From contig CAZMRW010000008.1 of assembly GCA_964568805.1 (NCBI GenBank), positions 1 through 64,000 of the forward strand: 64,000 bases of DNA, in the 5' to 3' direction. The notes below the pieces were generated by a model. The model ran no database searches, was not told the origin of the DNA, and was given only the letters and a program-made list of their open reading frames with translations. Below, one piece after another: positions 1-7,864 of the stretch. Made by a program: the position numbers and the translations under genes. Source of the DNA: CAZMRW01 sp964568805. GTDB taxonomy: Bacteria > Pseudomonadota > Gammaproteobacteria > Methylococcales > Methylomonadaceae. The first letter of the stretch is position 1. Each line of letters begins with the position of its first letter.

Positions 1-17
1 TTAAAGAAAAAGCTGAA

Positions 18-617
18 TTACATAGACCTAGCCAATCGATGCAGCGCTTCGCCACCATGATTGAACAACGGCCAGCCGTCTCCGTTCAGTACCGCTTTTA
101 TTCCGGGCAAAGCAGCAATATGTTTGACCGATTGAACGGCCTTGTTGAAATCAGTCAGTTTTGCCTCCGGCAACATGCATAATTCACCGCCGATATGACA
201 GCGAATCAAATCGCCGGTTATCAGTGTTTCCTTTTCTAAAACCAGTGCAAGTTCTCCCGGCGTTTTCGACCCGTCAAGCCGATATGCGATCAATCCGGGT
301 ACGACCTCGTCCTGGTCAAAAAGCCATCGATCGCAGGAAAGAGGAAAAGTCTCTTCTTCATCGGCAGGCCCAAAAATCTTGGCGCCAGTTTCGCTGGCAA
401 TCATCTCGGCACCGCGACAATGGTCGCTATTGGTAATGACGATATAACCGACTCCGCCTAGGCTTTGCAAATGCCCATGATCATGTTCAGACAATGGCAG
501 CGGATCGATGAGTACATTACCGCCTTCGCGTACCCAAAGCACGCTATGGAAATCGAGATTCCTTTCATTGTTAAATTCAGACCAGCCAAACAAGTCTTTT
601 CTGTGTAATTGTTTCAT
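18..617 (-). CDS. Metallo-beta-lactamase-fold protein with degenerate metal site
   Basis: This 199-residue protein has the layout of a single-domain MBL-fold hydrolase. An early strand reads NVLIDPLPL, a TNSDHCRGA segment (about residues 62-70) sits where the metal-binding HxHxDH motif belongs, LITGDLI matches the bridging-Asp strand, and a late NGDGWPLFNHGG holds a possible final His. Of the HxHxDH motif only the DH pair is present; the first two histidines are missing, so the usual dinuclear metal site is incomplete. No signal peptide is seen, so it is probably cytoplasmic. It is divergent from nothing on its left within the window and runs in the same direction as the DUF1289 gene. Substrate unknown; the fold call is fairly secure, the catalytic status is not. 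Confidence 0.6.
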   Translation of the reverse strand: MKQLHRKDLFGWSEFNNERNLDFHSVLWVREGGNVLIDPLPLSEHDHGHLQSLGGVGYIVITNSDHCRGAEMIASETGAKIFGPADEEETFPLSCDRWLFDQDEVVPGLIAYRLDGSKTPGELALVLEKETLITGDLIRCHIGGELCMLPEAKLTDFNKAVQSVKHIAALPGIKAVLNGDGWPLFNHGGEALHRLARSM

Positions 618-678
618 AATTAATTCCTTATTTTTTATATTATGCCAGAATTATTATGCCAGAACCTGGATTTACTAT

Positions 679-885
679 CTAAATTTGGGAGAGATTATAT
701 TTTTTTCTGTACGTTTCACGGCGTTTCTGCGCATCATTTAATATGGTCTGACGCGTCATGTCGTCTGCTTCGCTCCAACCGGTAATCTCTGTGAGTGAAC
801 GAAAACAACCCAGACAAATATCGTTCTGATCCAGACAACAATTTCTGATACACGGTGATCTAACTGTAATTGGATTTGAGTTCAT
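679..885 (-). CDS. DUF1289 family small cysteine protein
   Basis: A 68-residue protein matching the DUF1289 pattern: SPCIRNCCLDQNDICLGCFR near the N-terminus, followed by LTEITGW and a basic helix ending in RRETYRKK. The family is known for four conserved cysteines (SPCxxxC...CxGCxR), which suggests a small metal or redox site. Function has not been assigned to the family as far as I know. I chose the ATG at 885 over the TTG three codons upstream because family members begin a few residues before SPC. The gene may share a transcript with the upstream-facing region of the MBL-fold gene but leaves a 61-bp gap. Confidence 0.8.
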   Translation of the reverse strand: MNSNPITVRSPCIRNCCLDQNDICLGCFRSLTEITGWSEADDMTRQTILNDAQKRRETYRKKYNLSQI

Positions 886-894
886 AGTCTGCAA

Positions 895-1295
895 ATAAGG
901 CCACTAGTAAGTCCGCCAAGCATGAAATGACGGTCAGATGTAGGTGCGAATTCATTCGCACAGCGCGGATAAATCCGCACCTACTCTATTGCGCTTCCCG
1001 TCAAAATTGCATTGGCGAACTACTAGTTCGGGAGACAGATCAACGAAGCGTAATTTTGATCTAAGATACAATGATATTTTAATCAGTATTATCGTCATTT
1101 TGTTAATTTATGCCGGAACATCCGCTGGTTTTTCAATAGTAATGAAGCTATTTAAATTCCATTCAGCTTGGGAGGATAAAATAATGTCTCGCTTAAGCCA
1201 GCGGGCAGCGGTTAAAATTTTCTAACAGATGCTTGCATCGGCCAGTTGTCATATAATGTAACGTTTATTTTAGTACTTCCAGCTTAGGAGCCAAT
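895..1295. other. Intergenic region with a cloverleaf-like repeat and an ORF remnant
   Basis: About 400 bp without a convincing gene. It holds the palindromic element at 940-984. Downstream, roughly 1060-1225, one frame encodes a hydrophobic stretch (DILISIIVILLIYAGTSAG) followed by a short soluble tail, but there is no start codon with a ribosome site in that frame. The only upstream initiator is a GTG inside the repeat. It may be a gene remnant or chance. The ribosome-binding site of the next gene (AGGAG) lies at 1286-1290. Confidence 0.5.
940..984. repeat. Cloverleaf-like palindromic repeat, GTAGGTGCG family, copy 1
   Basis: The ends GTAGGTGCG and CGCACCTAC are inverted copies of each other and enclose two smaller palindromes, GCGAATTCATTCGC and GCGGATAAATCCGC. 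Folded, this gives an outer 9-bp stem with two inner hairpins. A shorter relative with the same outer arms lies at 56631-56662 inside the nif cluster, so this is a dispersed element. No coding function is seen. Confidence 0.75.
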
Positions 1296-1859
1296 ATGAA
1301 GAAAATAGTTTTAGGTGTGTCGGTTTTTCTGTTCTTTTTTTCTGCATTAGCTGTTGCCCATGGGCCCGTGCGCCAAAAAGCCGAGGAAGAAGTCATTATC
1401 GATGCTCCTGCCGAAAAAGTTTGGACGATTATCAAGGATTTCGGTGATATGTCCTGGCATCCCGGTATTAAAAGCGTAACCAACCAAGAAGGCAATAAAA
1501 AAGGCGCCATTCGTGTGCTGACACTCAATGACGGCGGTACCATCACTGAAGAATTAAAGAAATATGATGAAGCCAAGATGACTTATGCCTATAAAATTAC
1601 AGACATGAGTACGGCAAAAACCATCACTCATTCCGGCGCAGAAGAAAAAGTGCCGGTTTTGCCAGTAGACAACTATGCTGCAAGCATTGAGGTGGAGGCG
1701 CAAGGCGACAAATCAAAAGTATCCTGGAAAGCGGCCTATTACCGGGCTTATATGAACAATAATCCTCCAGAAGAAATGAACGAAGAAGCGGCCAATACTG
1801 CGGTAACGGCGGTGTTGAAACAGGGATTGGCCAATCTGAAGACATTGGCTGAAAAATAG
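1296..1859 (+). CDS. Secreted SRPBCC (START-like) family protein
   Basis: 187 residues with a clear Sec signal peptide (MKKIVLGVSVFLFFFSALAVAHG). The mature part shows the SRPBCC hallmark VIIDAPAEKVWTIIKDFGD, then the hydrophobic-cavity strands and a C-terminal helix (NTAVTAVLKQGLANLKTLAEK). The family binds hydrophobic ligands; a periplasmic location is less usual than a cytoplasmic one. A good AGGAG precedes the ATG by six bases. The beta-propeller gene starts two bases after the stop, so the two are almost certainly co-transcribed and may work together in the periplasm. Ligand unknown. Family call secure, role open. Confidence 0.8.
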   Translation: MKKIVLGVSVFLFFFSALAVAHGPVRQKAEEEVIIDAPAEKVWTIIKDFGDMSWHPGIKSVTNQEGNKKGAIRVLTLNDGGTITEELKKYDEAKMTYAYKITDMSTAKTITHSGAEEKVPVLPVDNYAASIEVEAQGDKSKVSWKAAYYRAYMNNNPPEEMNEEAANTAVTAVLKQGLANLKTLAEK

Positions 1860-1861
1860 GA

Positions 1862-2827
1862 ATGTACCGCTTGCATGCTAAAGGCATGGCTGTAGCGATG
1901 GCCTTCGCTGCGGTTTTTTCGGCGAGTCCTGTTACCGCCGCGCCATTCGCCTATATCAGTAATCAGTTAGGTGACAGTGTTTCGGTTATTGATACGGCAA
2001 CGGGCAGGGTGACAGATACCATTGCCGTTGCCGGCAAACCGGCCGGCGTGGCTGTTTCTCCCGATGGCGCCAGAATTTATATCAGCGTCCCCGAAGCCAA
2101 GGGTTTTGCTGTTATTGATGCAGAAAAAAAACAGGTACTTGCCAACGTCAAGGTTAGCAACGGGGCTTTGGGCATTGCCGTAGGGCCTGATGGACAAAGG
2201 GTATATGTGGCCGATTGGTATCGAAACACGGTTTCAGTGATCGATGCCGGGAGCCTGAAGGTCATCAAAAGCATCGCGGTCGGCCAATCGCCATCCGGTC
2301 TGGTCGTGAGCAGGGATAATCGATGGCTTTATGTTGCAAACCGCTTGAGTGATTCGGTCTCCAAAATCGATGTTAACACGCAGACGGTTGTAGCAACCGT
2401 CCCGGTCGGCTCCCATCCTTTCGGGCTTGCTATCGATGCCAAAGGTGAACGGATCTATGTCGCCAATGTAGAAAGCGATAATGTCACGATCATCGGTACG
2501 GCGCGAATGAAGCCTGTTGCGACAGTCAAAGTGAATACGCGGCCTTATGCGGCTGCGTTGGCGATGAATGACAGCCTTTTGCTGGTGACCAATCAGGATG
2601 ACGGATCCGTATCGGTGATTGACACCACGGCCTTGAAAGAAATTGCCTTGATCGAAGTCGGCGATAAACCGGAAGGCATCAGCACCCATCCCGACGATCG
2701 TCATGTCTATGTGGCTAACTGGTTTGACAGCACCGTTTCGGTAATTGATGCAAAAACATTGAAAGTGGCTGACACCATTAAAACCGGTGAAGGCAGTCGT
2801 GCCTTCGGCCAGTTTATCGTTAAATAA
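1862..2827 (+). CDS. Secreted YVTN-type beta-propeller protein
   Basis: 321 residues with a signal peptide ending near SPVTAAPFA, then about seven repeats of roughly 42 residues, each with the pattern VYVANxxxxxVSVIDxxTxxVxxTIxVGxxPxGI. This is the YVTN/NHL-like family of seven-bladed propellers, similar in style to the quinoprotein-associated propellers known near PQQ dehydrogenases of methylotrophs. No PQQ ligand set or catalytic residue was identified, so a binding or scaffold role is more likely than an enzyme. It lies two bases after the SRPBCC gene. Confidence 0.85.
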   Translation: MYRLHAKGMAVAMAFAAVFSASPVTAAPFAYISNQLGDSVSVIDTATGRVTDTIAVAGKPAGVAVSPDGARIYISVPEAKGFAVIDAEKKQVLANVKVSNGALGIAVGPDGQRVYVADWYRNTVSVIDAGSLKVIKSIAVGQSPSGLVVSRDNRWLYVANRLSDSVSKIDVNTQTVVATVPVGSHPFGLAIDAKGERIYVANVESDNVTIIGTARMKPVATVKVNTRPYAAALAMNDSLLLVTNQDDGSVSVIDTTALKEIALIEVGDKPEGISTHPDDRHVYVANWFDSTVSVIDAKTLKVADTIKTGEGSRAFGQFIVK

Positions 2828-2869
2828 TAATCCCGTTCTTGATGAGCAAACACTAACTGTGGAAATTTT

Positions 2870-3151
2870 ATGGCTGAAAATGTAGATGACTTGACTGTAA
2901 CTTACGAAGATGGCGGTATTGAGACGGTCAAGGAACTGGATAAAAAGGTGTTGACCAAAGGAGCTTGGGCGACGGTCATGTTTCGTTACCAGGAATGGAA
3001 TCGCACCAAGGAAGAATACGGCCCGGATAAATACACGATACGCCGTTATCAGAAACAGAATGGCGAATATCGCCAAAAATCCAAATTCAATATTTCCAGT
3101 AAAGATCAAGCCAAAAGCATTATCGAGGCTCTGGAAGAATGGATTAAATAA
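2870..3151 (+). CDS. Conserved-looking hypothetical protein
   Basis: A 93-residue soluble, charged protein with no signal peptide or membrane segment. The body alternates short beta-like stretches (DLTVTYEDGG, WATVMFRYQEW, YTIRRYQKQ) and ends with an amphipathic helix (SIIEALEEWIK). I do not recognise the family. It follows the beta-propeller gene after 42 bp and converges on the cupredoxin gene, whose stop codon lies six bases away. Composition resembles its neighbours, so it is probably a native gene. Confidence 0.65.
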   Translation: MAENVDDLTVTYEDGGIETVKELDKKVLTKGAWATVMFRYQEWNRTKEEYGPDKYTIRRYQKQNGEYRQKSKFNISSKDQAKSIIEALEEWIK

Positions 3152-3156
3152 TTGCT

Positions 3157-3813
3157 TTAATAAGATTTCATTTTTAGTACAAAAAACGGCAACACACTGC
3201 CTGCCAGCAAGCAGAACAGTAACGCAGCCACGGCCGGTCTGTTCCAATCGACCGGGTAAACATCGGCTCTAACCGGTTCGCTAATACCGGGAATACTGGG
3301 CAAATCGCCATCGCCGCCGTCGACTTTTAATTGCGCCTTCATGCCTTTTTCCATGTGCTGCGGCAGTTCGCAATGCATCAGATAGGTTTTTTTCTGGCTG
3401 GGCACGATCAGAGACGCCTTTAATTCTCCGGGGCCGTAGAGTTCAAGATGGAACATGCCGTCGGGATATAAATAACCGGGCAATCCATGAATCATCAATT
3501 GATGTCTGATCTCATCATCATTGATAAACGTGATATTGATTTTGGAGCAGGGCGCTACGTCCCATTCCTGTTGATCGAAGGCGAACATCTTGCCGGTGAA
3601 TTTCAATGCATGTTTTCGGCCCGCATGAATGGTGATGTCGACATTACCGGCAAGTTTTTGGCAATCGCGCGGCAGCTTGTCGCTATTGGCATTCATAATC
3701 ATACCTTTATCATCCATAGTCATGCCGTGATGACTCATCGCCGCATAGGATGGTTCAAGCAGTCCCAGCATCAACAAAATGACGAATAGCAGGTTGGTTT
3801 TCAGTATTTTCAT
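3157..3813 (-). CDS. Membrane-anchored cupredoxin (type 1 copper protein)
   Basis: 218 residues: signal peptide (MKILKTNLLFVILLMLGLLEPSYA), a Met/His-rich segment (SHHGMTMDDKGMIM), a cupredoxin domain, and a C-terminal membrane helix (VAALLFCLLAGSVLPFFVL). The type 1 copper ligands are visible: His near residue 104 (EIRHQ), Cys148 and His153 in MHCELPQH, and Met at about 158. The ATG at 3813 overlaps the stop of the multicopper oxidase as ATGA, which fixes the start and argues for coupled translation. Longer in-frame extension upstream would lie wholly within the oxidase gene and lacks signal-peptide features. It probably exchanges electrons or copper with that oxidase on the outer face of the inner membrane. 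Confidence 0.85.
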   Translation of the reverse strand: MKILKTNLLFVILLMLGLLEPSYAAMSHHGMTMDDKGMIMNANSDKLPRDCQKLAGNVDITIHAGRKHALKFTGKMFAFDQQEWDVAPCSKINITFINDDEIRHQLMIHGLPGYLYPDGMFHLELYGPGELKASLIVPSQKKTYLMHCELPQHMEKGMKAQLKVDGGDGDLPSIPGISEPVRADVYPVDWNRPAVAALLFCLLAGSVLPFFVLKMKSY

Positions 3814-5471
3814 TTGATATTTTTCCGTTTGATAACAAACAAGATCACGATAAAGAGACCGAGAGACAAGCCTGCGCTCAAACCGAAGATGATCACGCGC
3901 ACCATGCCGGGTTCGATTAACCCTGGCTCGCCCATCAGCGGAGCGAAATCTCCATCCGTCCATAACGCTTGTTTTTTAGCGTAATAATTTTTATCAAATA
4001 CTTGGTCAAGTAATTCATCGTGCATTTTTGGCATGCCCTGTTCGTCGAGCAAGCCCTGATAAGCCAGGATCGCCATGTTGCCGCCCGGCTCCATGCCATC
4101 GGTGGTTGTGCCTGTCAAGACATGATCGTGGAACATCCATAAGCCGGGGCCATAACTGTGCAAACCGTCATTTGCCGTGTTAAGGCTTAAATCGACGCGT
4201 TGCGCCGGGGCTATATCAATGACATCGCGGGTAACCTGTAAACCTTGCGGCTGCTCGACACCATCAAAAGCCGTCATGGTCGGTTTATGGCCGTGAAAAT
4301 GAATAGCCACCGCTGAACGCTGGGCGTTGGCAACTCGTAACTTGATGTTTTCATTTCCCGATGCGATGATCAGCCCGTCTCGCACGGTGTAGGGAAATGA
4401 TCGGCCATTGAGCATGAAATAATTCTCAACCGACTCGGTCATGTTGTATTCGCGGCTCATACGCTTGGCAATCAATCTGGGATCGTTGGCATTCTGGATA
4501 ATTTGCGAGAGTTGTTTATCGACCGATTGATAAAATAAATCATATTCCCGATTGTATGTTTTTTGAACCGCCACGGAGGGATGGCGAACGTGCCCGGCCC
4601 CGATATTGAAAGTCTGCACCCAATTATCAGGCTGGTTTTCCTCGACGATAAAAAGGCCATTGAGTCCCATCAGGTAATGCTGGGCGGTTTGGACGTGGCA
4701 ATGATAAAGCATGGTGCCGGTATGCCGGGGTTGTATTTCATAGGTATGGCTTTTACCAGGGAATACCGCATGTTCTTCGACGCCGTCATTATCCTTGCCG
4801 TCTGCCGTCATCCAGGGGTGATCGACGCCGTGAAGATGAATCGTATGCGGCAGATAATGGGTATTTTCCAGCGTGATATAAACCTTGTCGCCCTGCTCAA
4901 CCCGGATTACAGGCGATGGCGCGCGCAACAAGGGATTCGCTTCCACCGAATTAAAGTTTTTCAGCGCCATTCCGCGAGATTTGGGCGCAAATACCCAAAG
5001 TCCCGGTTGAATGCCGGGAGCGATATCATAGGTGTTGATCAAAAAATTACCATCCGGGCTGGCTCCGTTCAGTTCGGCAATTTCGAGCTTGATGCGGATG
5101 ATATCGGGATCGCCATCGCCGTCAAGATCGTCGGTTAAGGTCAGGGCATCCTGAGCTAAACCAGTTTGCATCAAGGTGCTCATCGATATATTGTTAGTGC
5201 CTTTGACCGCTGCGGCAACGTCATAAGGATTATCGGGTTCGCAGGCGAGGGATTCTTCTATGCGGACTCCGTCGATAACTTGAGCTTGGCGCCATTCCGG
5301 ATGATCATCAGGACACGGTTTTTCAGTGCCGCCGGTTTCCTCCGACCGGTTATAGACAGTCGCCGGCGGGTTAATGCCCGCTTTTTCATCGATATGGGGT
5401 ATGAATTGTGTAGCAACGCCGGTCGAAACAATCGCAATTAAAAATAAGACAAGGAGATTTTTTGGGGTCAT
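3810..5471 (-). CDS. Multicopper oxidase with membrane anchors
   Basis: 553 residues with an N-terminal signal/anchor (LLVLFLIAIVSTGVA) and a C-terminal helix (VIIFGLSAGLSLGLFIVILFVI). Copper motifs are HLHG at 212-215, HCHVQTAQHYLM at 257-268, HFHGH at 391-395 and FHDH at 447-450. The Cys-containing type 1 motif is in the first cupredoxin domain; the second domain has no matching Cys. That is the pattern expected of a type C two-domain multicopper oxidase rather than a three-domain laccase. A DxDGDGDPD loop near 115-123 resembles a calcium site in an extra N-terminal segment. The natural substrate (metal ion or organic) cannot be told from sequence. Confidence 0.85.
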   Translation of the reverse strand: MTPKNLLVLFLIAIVSTGVATQFIPHIDEKAGINPPATVYNRSEETGGTEKPCPDDHPEWRQAQVIDGVRIEESLACEPDNPYDVAAAVKGTNNISMSTLMQTGLAQDALTLTDDLDGDGDPDIIRIKLEIAELNGASPDGNFLINTYDIAPGIQPGLWVFAPKSRGMALKNFNSVEANPLLRAPSPVIRVEQGDKVYITLENTHYLPHTIHLHGVDHPWMTADGKDNDGVEEHAVFPGKSHTYEIQPRHTGTMLYHCHVQTAQHYLMGLNGLFIVEENQPDNWVQTFNIGAGHVRHPSVAVQKTYNREYDLFYQSVDKQLSQIIQNANDPRLIAKRMSREYNMTESVENYFMLNGRSFPYTVRDGLIIASGNENIKLRVANAQRSAVAIHFHGHKPTMTAFDGVEQPQGLQVTRDVIDIAPAQRVDLSLNTANDGLHSYGPGLWMFHDHVLTGTTTDGMEPGGNMAILAYQGLLDEQGMPKMHDELLDQVFDKNYYAKKQALWTDGDFAPLMGEPGLIEPGMVRVIIFGLSAGLSLGLFIVILFVIKRKNIK

Positions 5472-5660
5472 AAATTGACAGAGAACTTCAAAATAGTGCA
5501 GTTATAATCGCCAACCTAGAGAAACTATTGACGATTTTAATGATTAAATATGCCGGAAGCGGTGAATATTTATTTGCCTGTACAGTAATAATGATGGAAA
5601 TTATAACCTATTGTAAATTGAACCGGGCGCTTGTTCTCAACGTTTTAACTCGAAATCTCT

Positions 5661-6050
5661 ATGAAATTTGCCATTCAAATTAATTCCAGCCCATACCGAT
5701 CAAACGCAGGATATACCGCTTACCGGTTTATTCATGCCTTACTGGCACAGGGGCATGAGGTATTCAGGGTGTTTTTTTATCACGACGGCATTTATCATGG
5801 TTTCAAGTATGCCACGCCACCGGATGATGAACTTCAGTTTACCGCTCAGTGGAGCGGCCTGGCCAAGCGTCATCGAATCGATCTGGTCTTATGTATTTCC
5901 GCTGCGCAAAGGCGAGGCTTGCTCTGTACCGATGAAGCCAGAAGGCAAGGGAAACAGGATGATGATCTGGCTGATGGTTTTCGAATCTCCGGTTTGGGGC
6001 AGCTGGTTGAAGCGACGCAGCTGGCCGACCGTTTTATCGTCTTTGACTGA
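5661..6050 (+). CDS. tusD: Sulfurtransferase TusD (DsrE family)
   Basis: 129 residues matching TusD/DsrE: start MKFAIQINSSPY, a GHEVFRVFFYHDGIYHG core and VLCISAAQRRG, in which Cys78 is the sulfur-accepting cysteine of this family. In E. coli, TusD works with TusB and TusC in a hexamer that relays persulfide sulfur from TusA to TusE and MnmA for tRNA 2-thiouridine. It is followed after six bases by tusC. A tusB gene, normally third, is not present. Confidence 0.9.
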   Translation: MKFAIQINSSPYRSNAGYTAYRFIHALLAQGHEVFRVFFYHDGIYHGFKYATPPDDELQFTAQWSGLAKRHRIDLVLCISAAQRRGLLCTDEARRQGKQDDDLADGFRISGLGQLVEATQLADRFIVFD

Positions 6051-6056
6051 AAAGAT

Positions 6057-6413
6057 ATGAAAAAATATTTATTTGTTTTACGCAAGCCTGCGCACAGCGG
6101 GGCTCTGGTTCAGGAACTGCTGGATATTATATTGACCACAGCCGCTTTTGATCAACAGGTCAGTCTATTATTGCTGGATGACGCCGTTTTCCAGATAAAA
6201 TCCGGCCAGCATCCTGATATCTTTGGCATGAAAGATACCGCAGCCATTTTCAAAGCTCTTGAAATCTATGATATCAATAAAATTTACGCCGAATCGGAAT
6301 CACTGCAGGAAAGAGGCTTGAAACCCGGAGATTTATGTTTGCCGATACTCGAGCTTTACCGGAAAGATATCGCCTGCCTGATGAAGCGGCATGATGTTGT
6401 TTTTGCAGGATAA
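6057..6413 (+). CDS. tusC: Sulfurtransferase complex subunit TusC (DsrF family)
   Basis: 118 residues aligned along the whole length of TusC: a start of MKKYLFVLRKPAHSG, LLLDDAVFQI in the middle, a motif close to FKALEIYDI and a Val-rich end (HDVVFAG). TusC is a structural partner of TusD in the sulfur-relay complex and usually lacks the catalytic Cys; none aligns here. It is in the same operon as tusD. The 150 bp after it contain no TusB-like reading frame. Confidence 0.88.
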   Translation: MKKYLFVLRKPAHSGALVQELLDIILTTAAFDQQVSLLLLDDAVFQIKSGQHPDIFGMKDTAAIFKALEIYDINKIYAESESLQERGLKPGDLCLPILELYRKDIACLMKRHDVVFAG

Positions 6414-6573
6414 GGGTAATATCCCAAGGATCCAGGCAGCACTAATAATGAGGTCAACTATTATTACTTTCCTTTTATACTGTGCGGATATGACCCATTA
6501 AACCATTATAAATGTTATTATTAAAACCAGCTTTTGGAGCGTACAGTTTTAACCATAAATCGTCAAATTGGGT

Positions 6574-7674
6574 ATGCACATATTCCGTACTATTGAACAA
6601 ACCGACAGGGCTAAGTGGAACAGCCTGCCAAGTGCCGGGCATCCCTACCATTCGTGGGTCTTCCTTCGGGCGATGGAACGTGGAAAATCTGACAGCACGC
6701 AGTTCTGGTACCTGGTTTTCCCGGATAAGCAGGGGGATTACGAAGCAACTGCTGTGCTTTGTGCCTTCGAGACTAAATTATTCGGCCCGCGAATCAGGAT
6801 TGCCGCATGTGGTATTCCTTTTCCCGGAGGGCAATATAGTTTCGCCATCCGTGCTTTGCATGACGCCAAACAGGTACATGAAAAGATCAGGGATGAATTG
6901 GAACGAATAGCCACAGAAACCAAAGCGCACCTTATCATCGTAAAGGAACCGGGAGAAACAGAGCTGGCTGGTACCGAGATATACCAAGCAGGCGGATACA
7001 TCCTTGCTCCAAGTATTCCGGTACACAGATTGGAAATCAAGTGGCCCACATTTCAAGCATATCTACAATCCCTTAAATGTCAATATCGCTACGATGTAAA
7101 AAAGGCTATTAAGGCGATGGGGGTAGAGGCACCGGAAATTCTGCCTTTTGAGGATTATGATCCGTCTGACCCGGCTCCCAGATGGGTGGTCGGGGGTTCC
7201 GAGGTTTGTACTCCGGATGAGTTTTACAAAATGTATCGTAATATCATCGATCATGCGAAAGCAAAAATATTTCTAGACGAGACACCGGAATTTTTTGAGG
7301 AATTATACATGCTCGCGGGTTTTAGCGTTTTGGCCATTAAACATCGAGGGAGAAATATAGTTGCAGCAACAATACTGCAAAACGGGGATGACTTGACCGG
7401 AGTGTTCTTTGGTAGGGGGGAGCATTGGGGCAACGAATACAATGCTTATCTAAATTTGACACACGGGCTGATTCAGTTGGCAATACAGCATGGCTGTCGT
7501 TTCATTTACTTGGGTCAAACAACGGATGAGGCTAAAATGAGGCGTGGCAGCATCCCGGAAAAACGCTATTTTTTTATTCGCGCGAGAAATAAGCTTTTTA
7601 ACAAGCTCTTGCATCGGTTTAAAGCCAAGTTGTTTCCTGAACCGGCCGTTCCCAATATTAACGTCTATCGCTAA
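6574..7674 (+). CDS. GNAT/FemAB-like acyltransferase
   Basis: About 366 residues. The C-terminal half resembles the FemAB/BioF2-like double-GNAT fold: VAATILQNGDDLTGVFFGRGEHWGNEYNAYLNLTHGLIQLAIQHGCRFIYLGQTTDEAKMRRGS contains the helix-strand pattern for the acceptor and acyl-CoA region, although no classical Q/RxxGxG/A loop is obvious. No signal peptide. I chose the ATG at 6574 rather than the TTG two codons earlier. Homologues of this style act on amino sugars or peptides, but the substrate here is unknown. The gene stands alone between tusC and the V-ATPase operon. Confidence 0.6.
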   Translation: MHIFRTIEQTDRAKWNSLPSAGHPYHSWVFLRAMERGKSDSTQFWYLVFPDKQGDYEATAVLCAFETKLFGPRIRIAACGIPFPGGQYSFAIRALHDAKQVHEKIRDELERIATETKAHLIIVKEPGETELAGTEIYQAGGYILAPSIPVHRLEIKWPTFQAYLQSLKCQYRYDVKKAIKAMGVEAPEILPFEDYDPSDPAPRWVVGGSEVCTPDEFYKMYRNIIDHAKAKIFLDETPEFFEELYMLAGFSVLAIKHRGRNIVAATILQNGDDLTGVFFGRGEHWGNEYNAYLNLTHGLIQLAIQHGCRFIYLGQTTDEAKMRRGSIPEKRYFFIRARNKLFNKLLHRFKAKLFPEPAVPNINVYR

Positions 7675-7864
7675 AACGCCCTCAATATTTGGTAAAAAAG
7701 CGTGGAATATTTTCCATTTTTGTCAGACAAGAGCGAGCAAGTTGACGAGGTTCTGTTGATATTTCGCCTGACAAAGTCAAGATTTTTGCCATTTTCAGCA
7801 GGAATGCCAAATAGAGCGGAACTTACTTAATGCACTCTATCGAAAAATAGTTCAGGAGATTTCC

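Noticed and set aside
944..1225. 93-residue frame with a hydrophobic stretch
   Set aside because: Its only start is a GTG inside a palindromic repeat, and there is no ribosome site; kept only as a possible remnant.
2234..3247. 337-residue open frame on the minus strand
   Set aside because: It is antisense to the beta-propeller and the small hypothetical gene; the translation has no signal or motif and arises from the repeat structure of the propeller gene.
4563..5138. 191-residue plus-strand open frame
   Set aside because: Lies entirely opposite the multicopper oxidase, whose copper motifs prove the minus frame.
5475..5508. TTGACA and TATAAT before the multicopper oxidase/tusD gap
   Set aside because: The spacer is about 22 bp, too long for a normal sigma-70 promoter.
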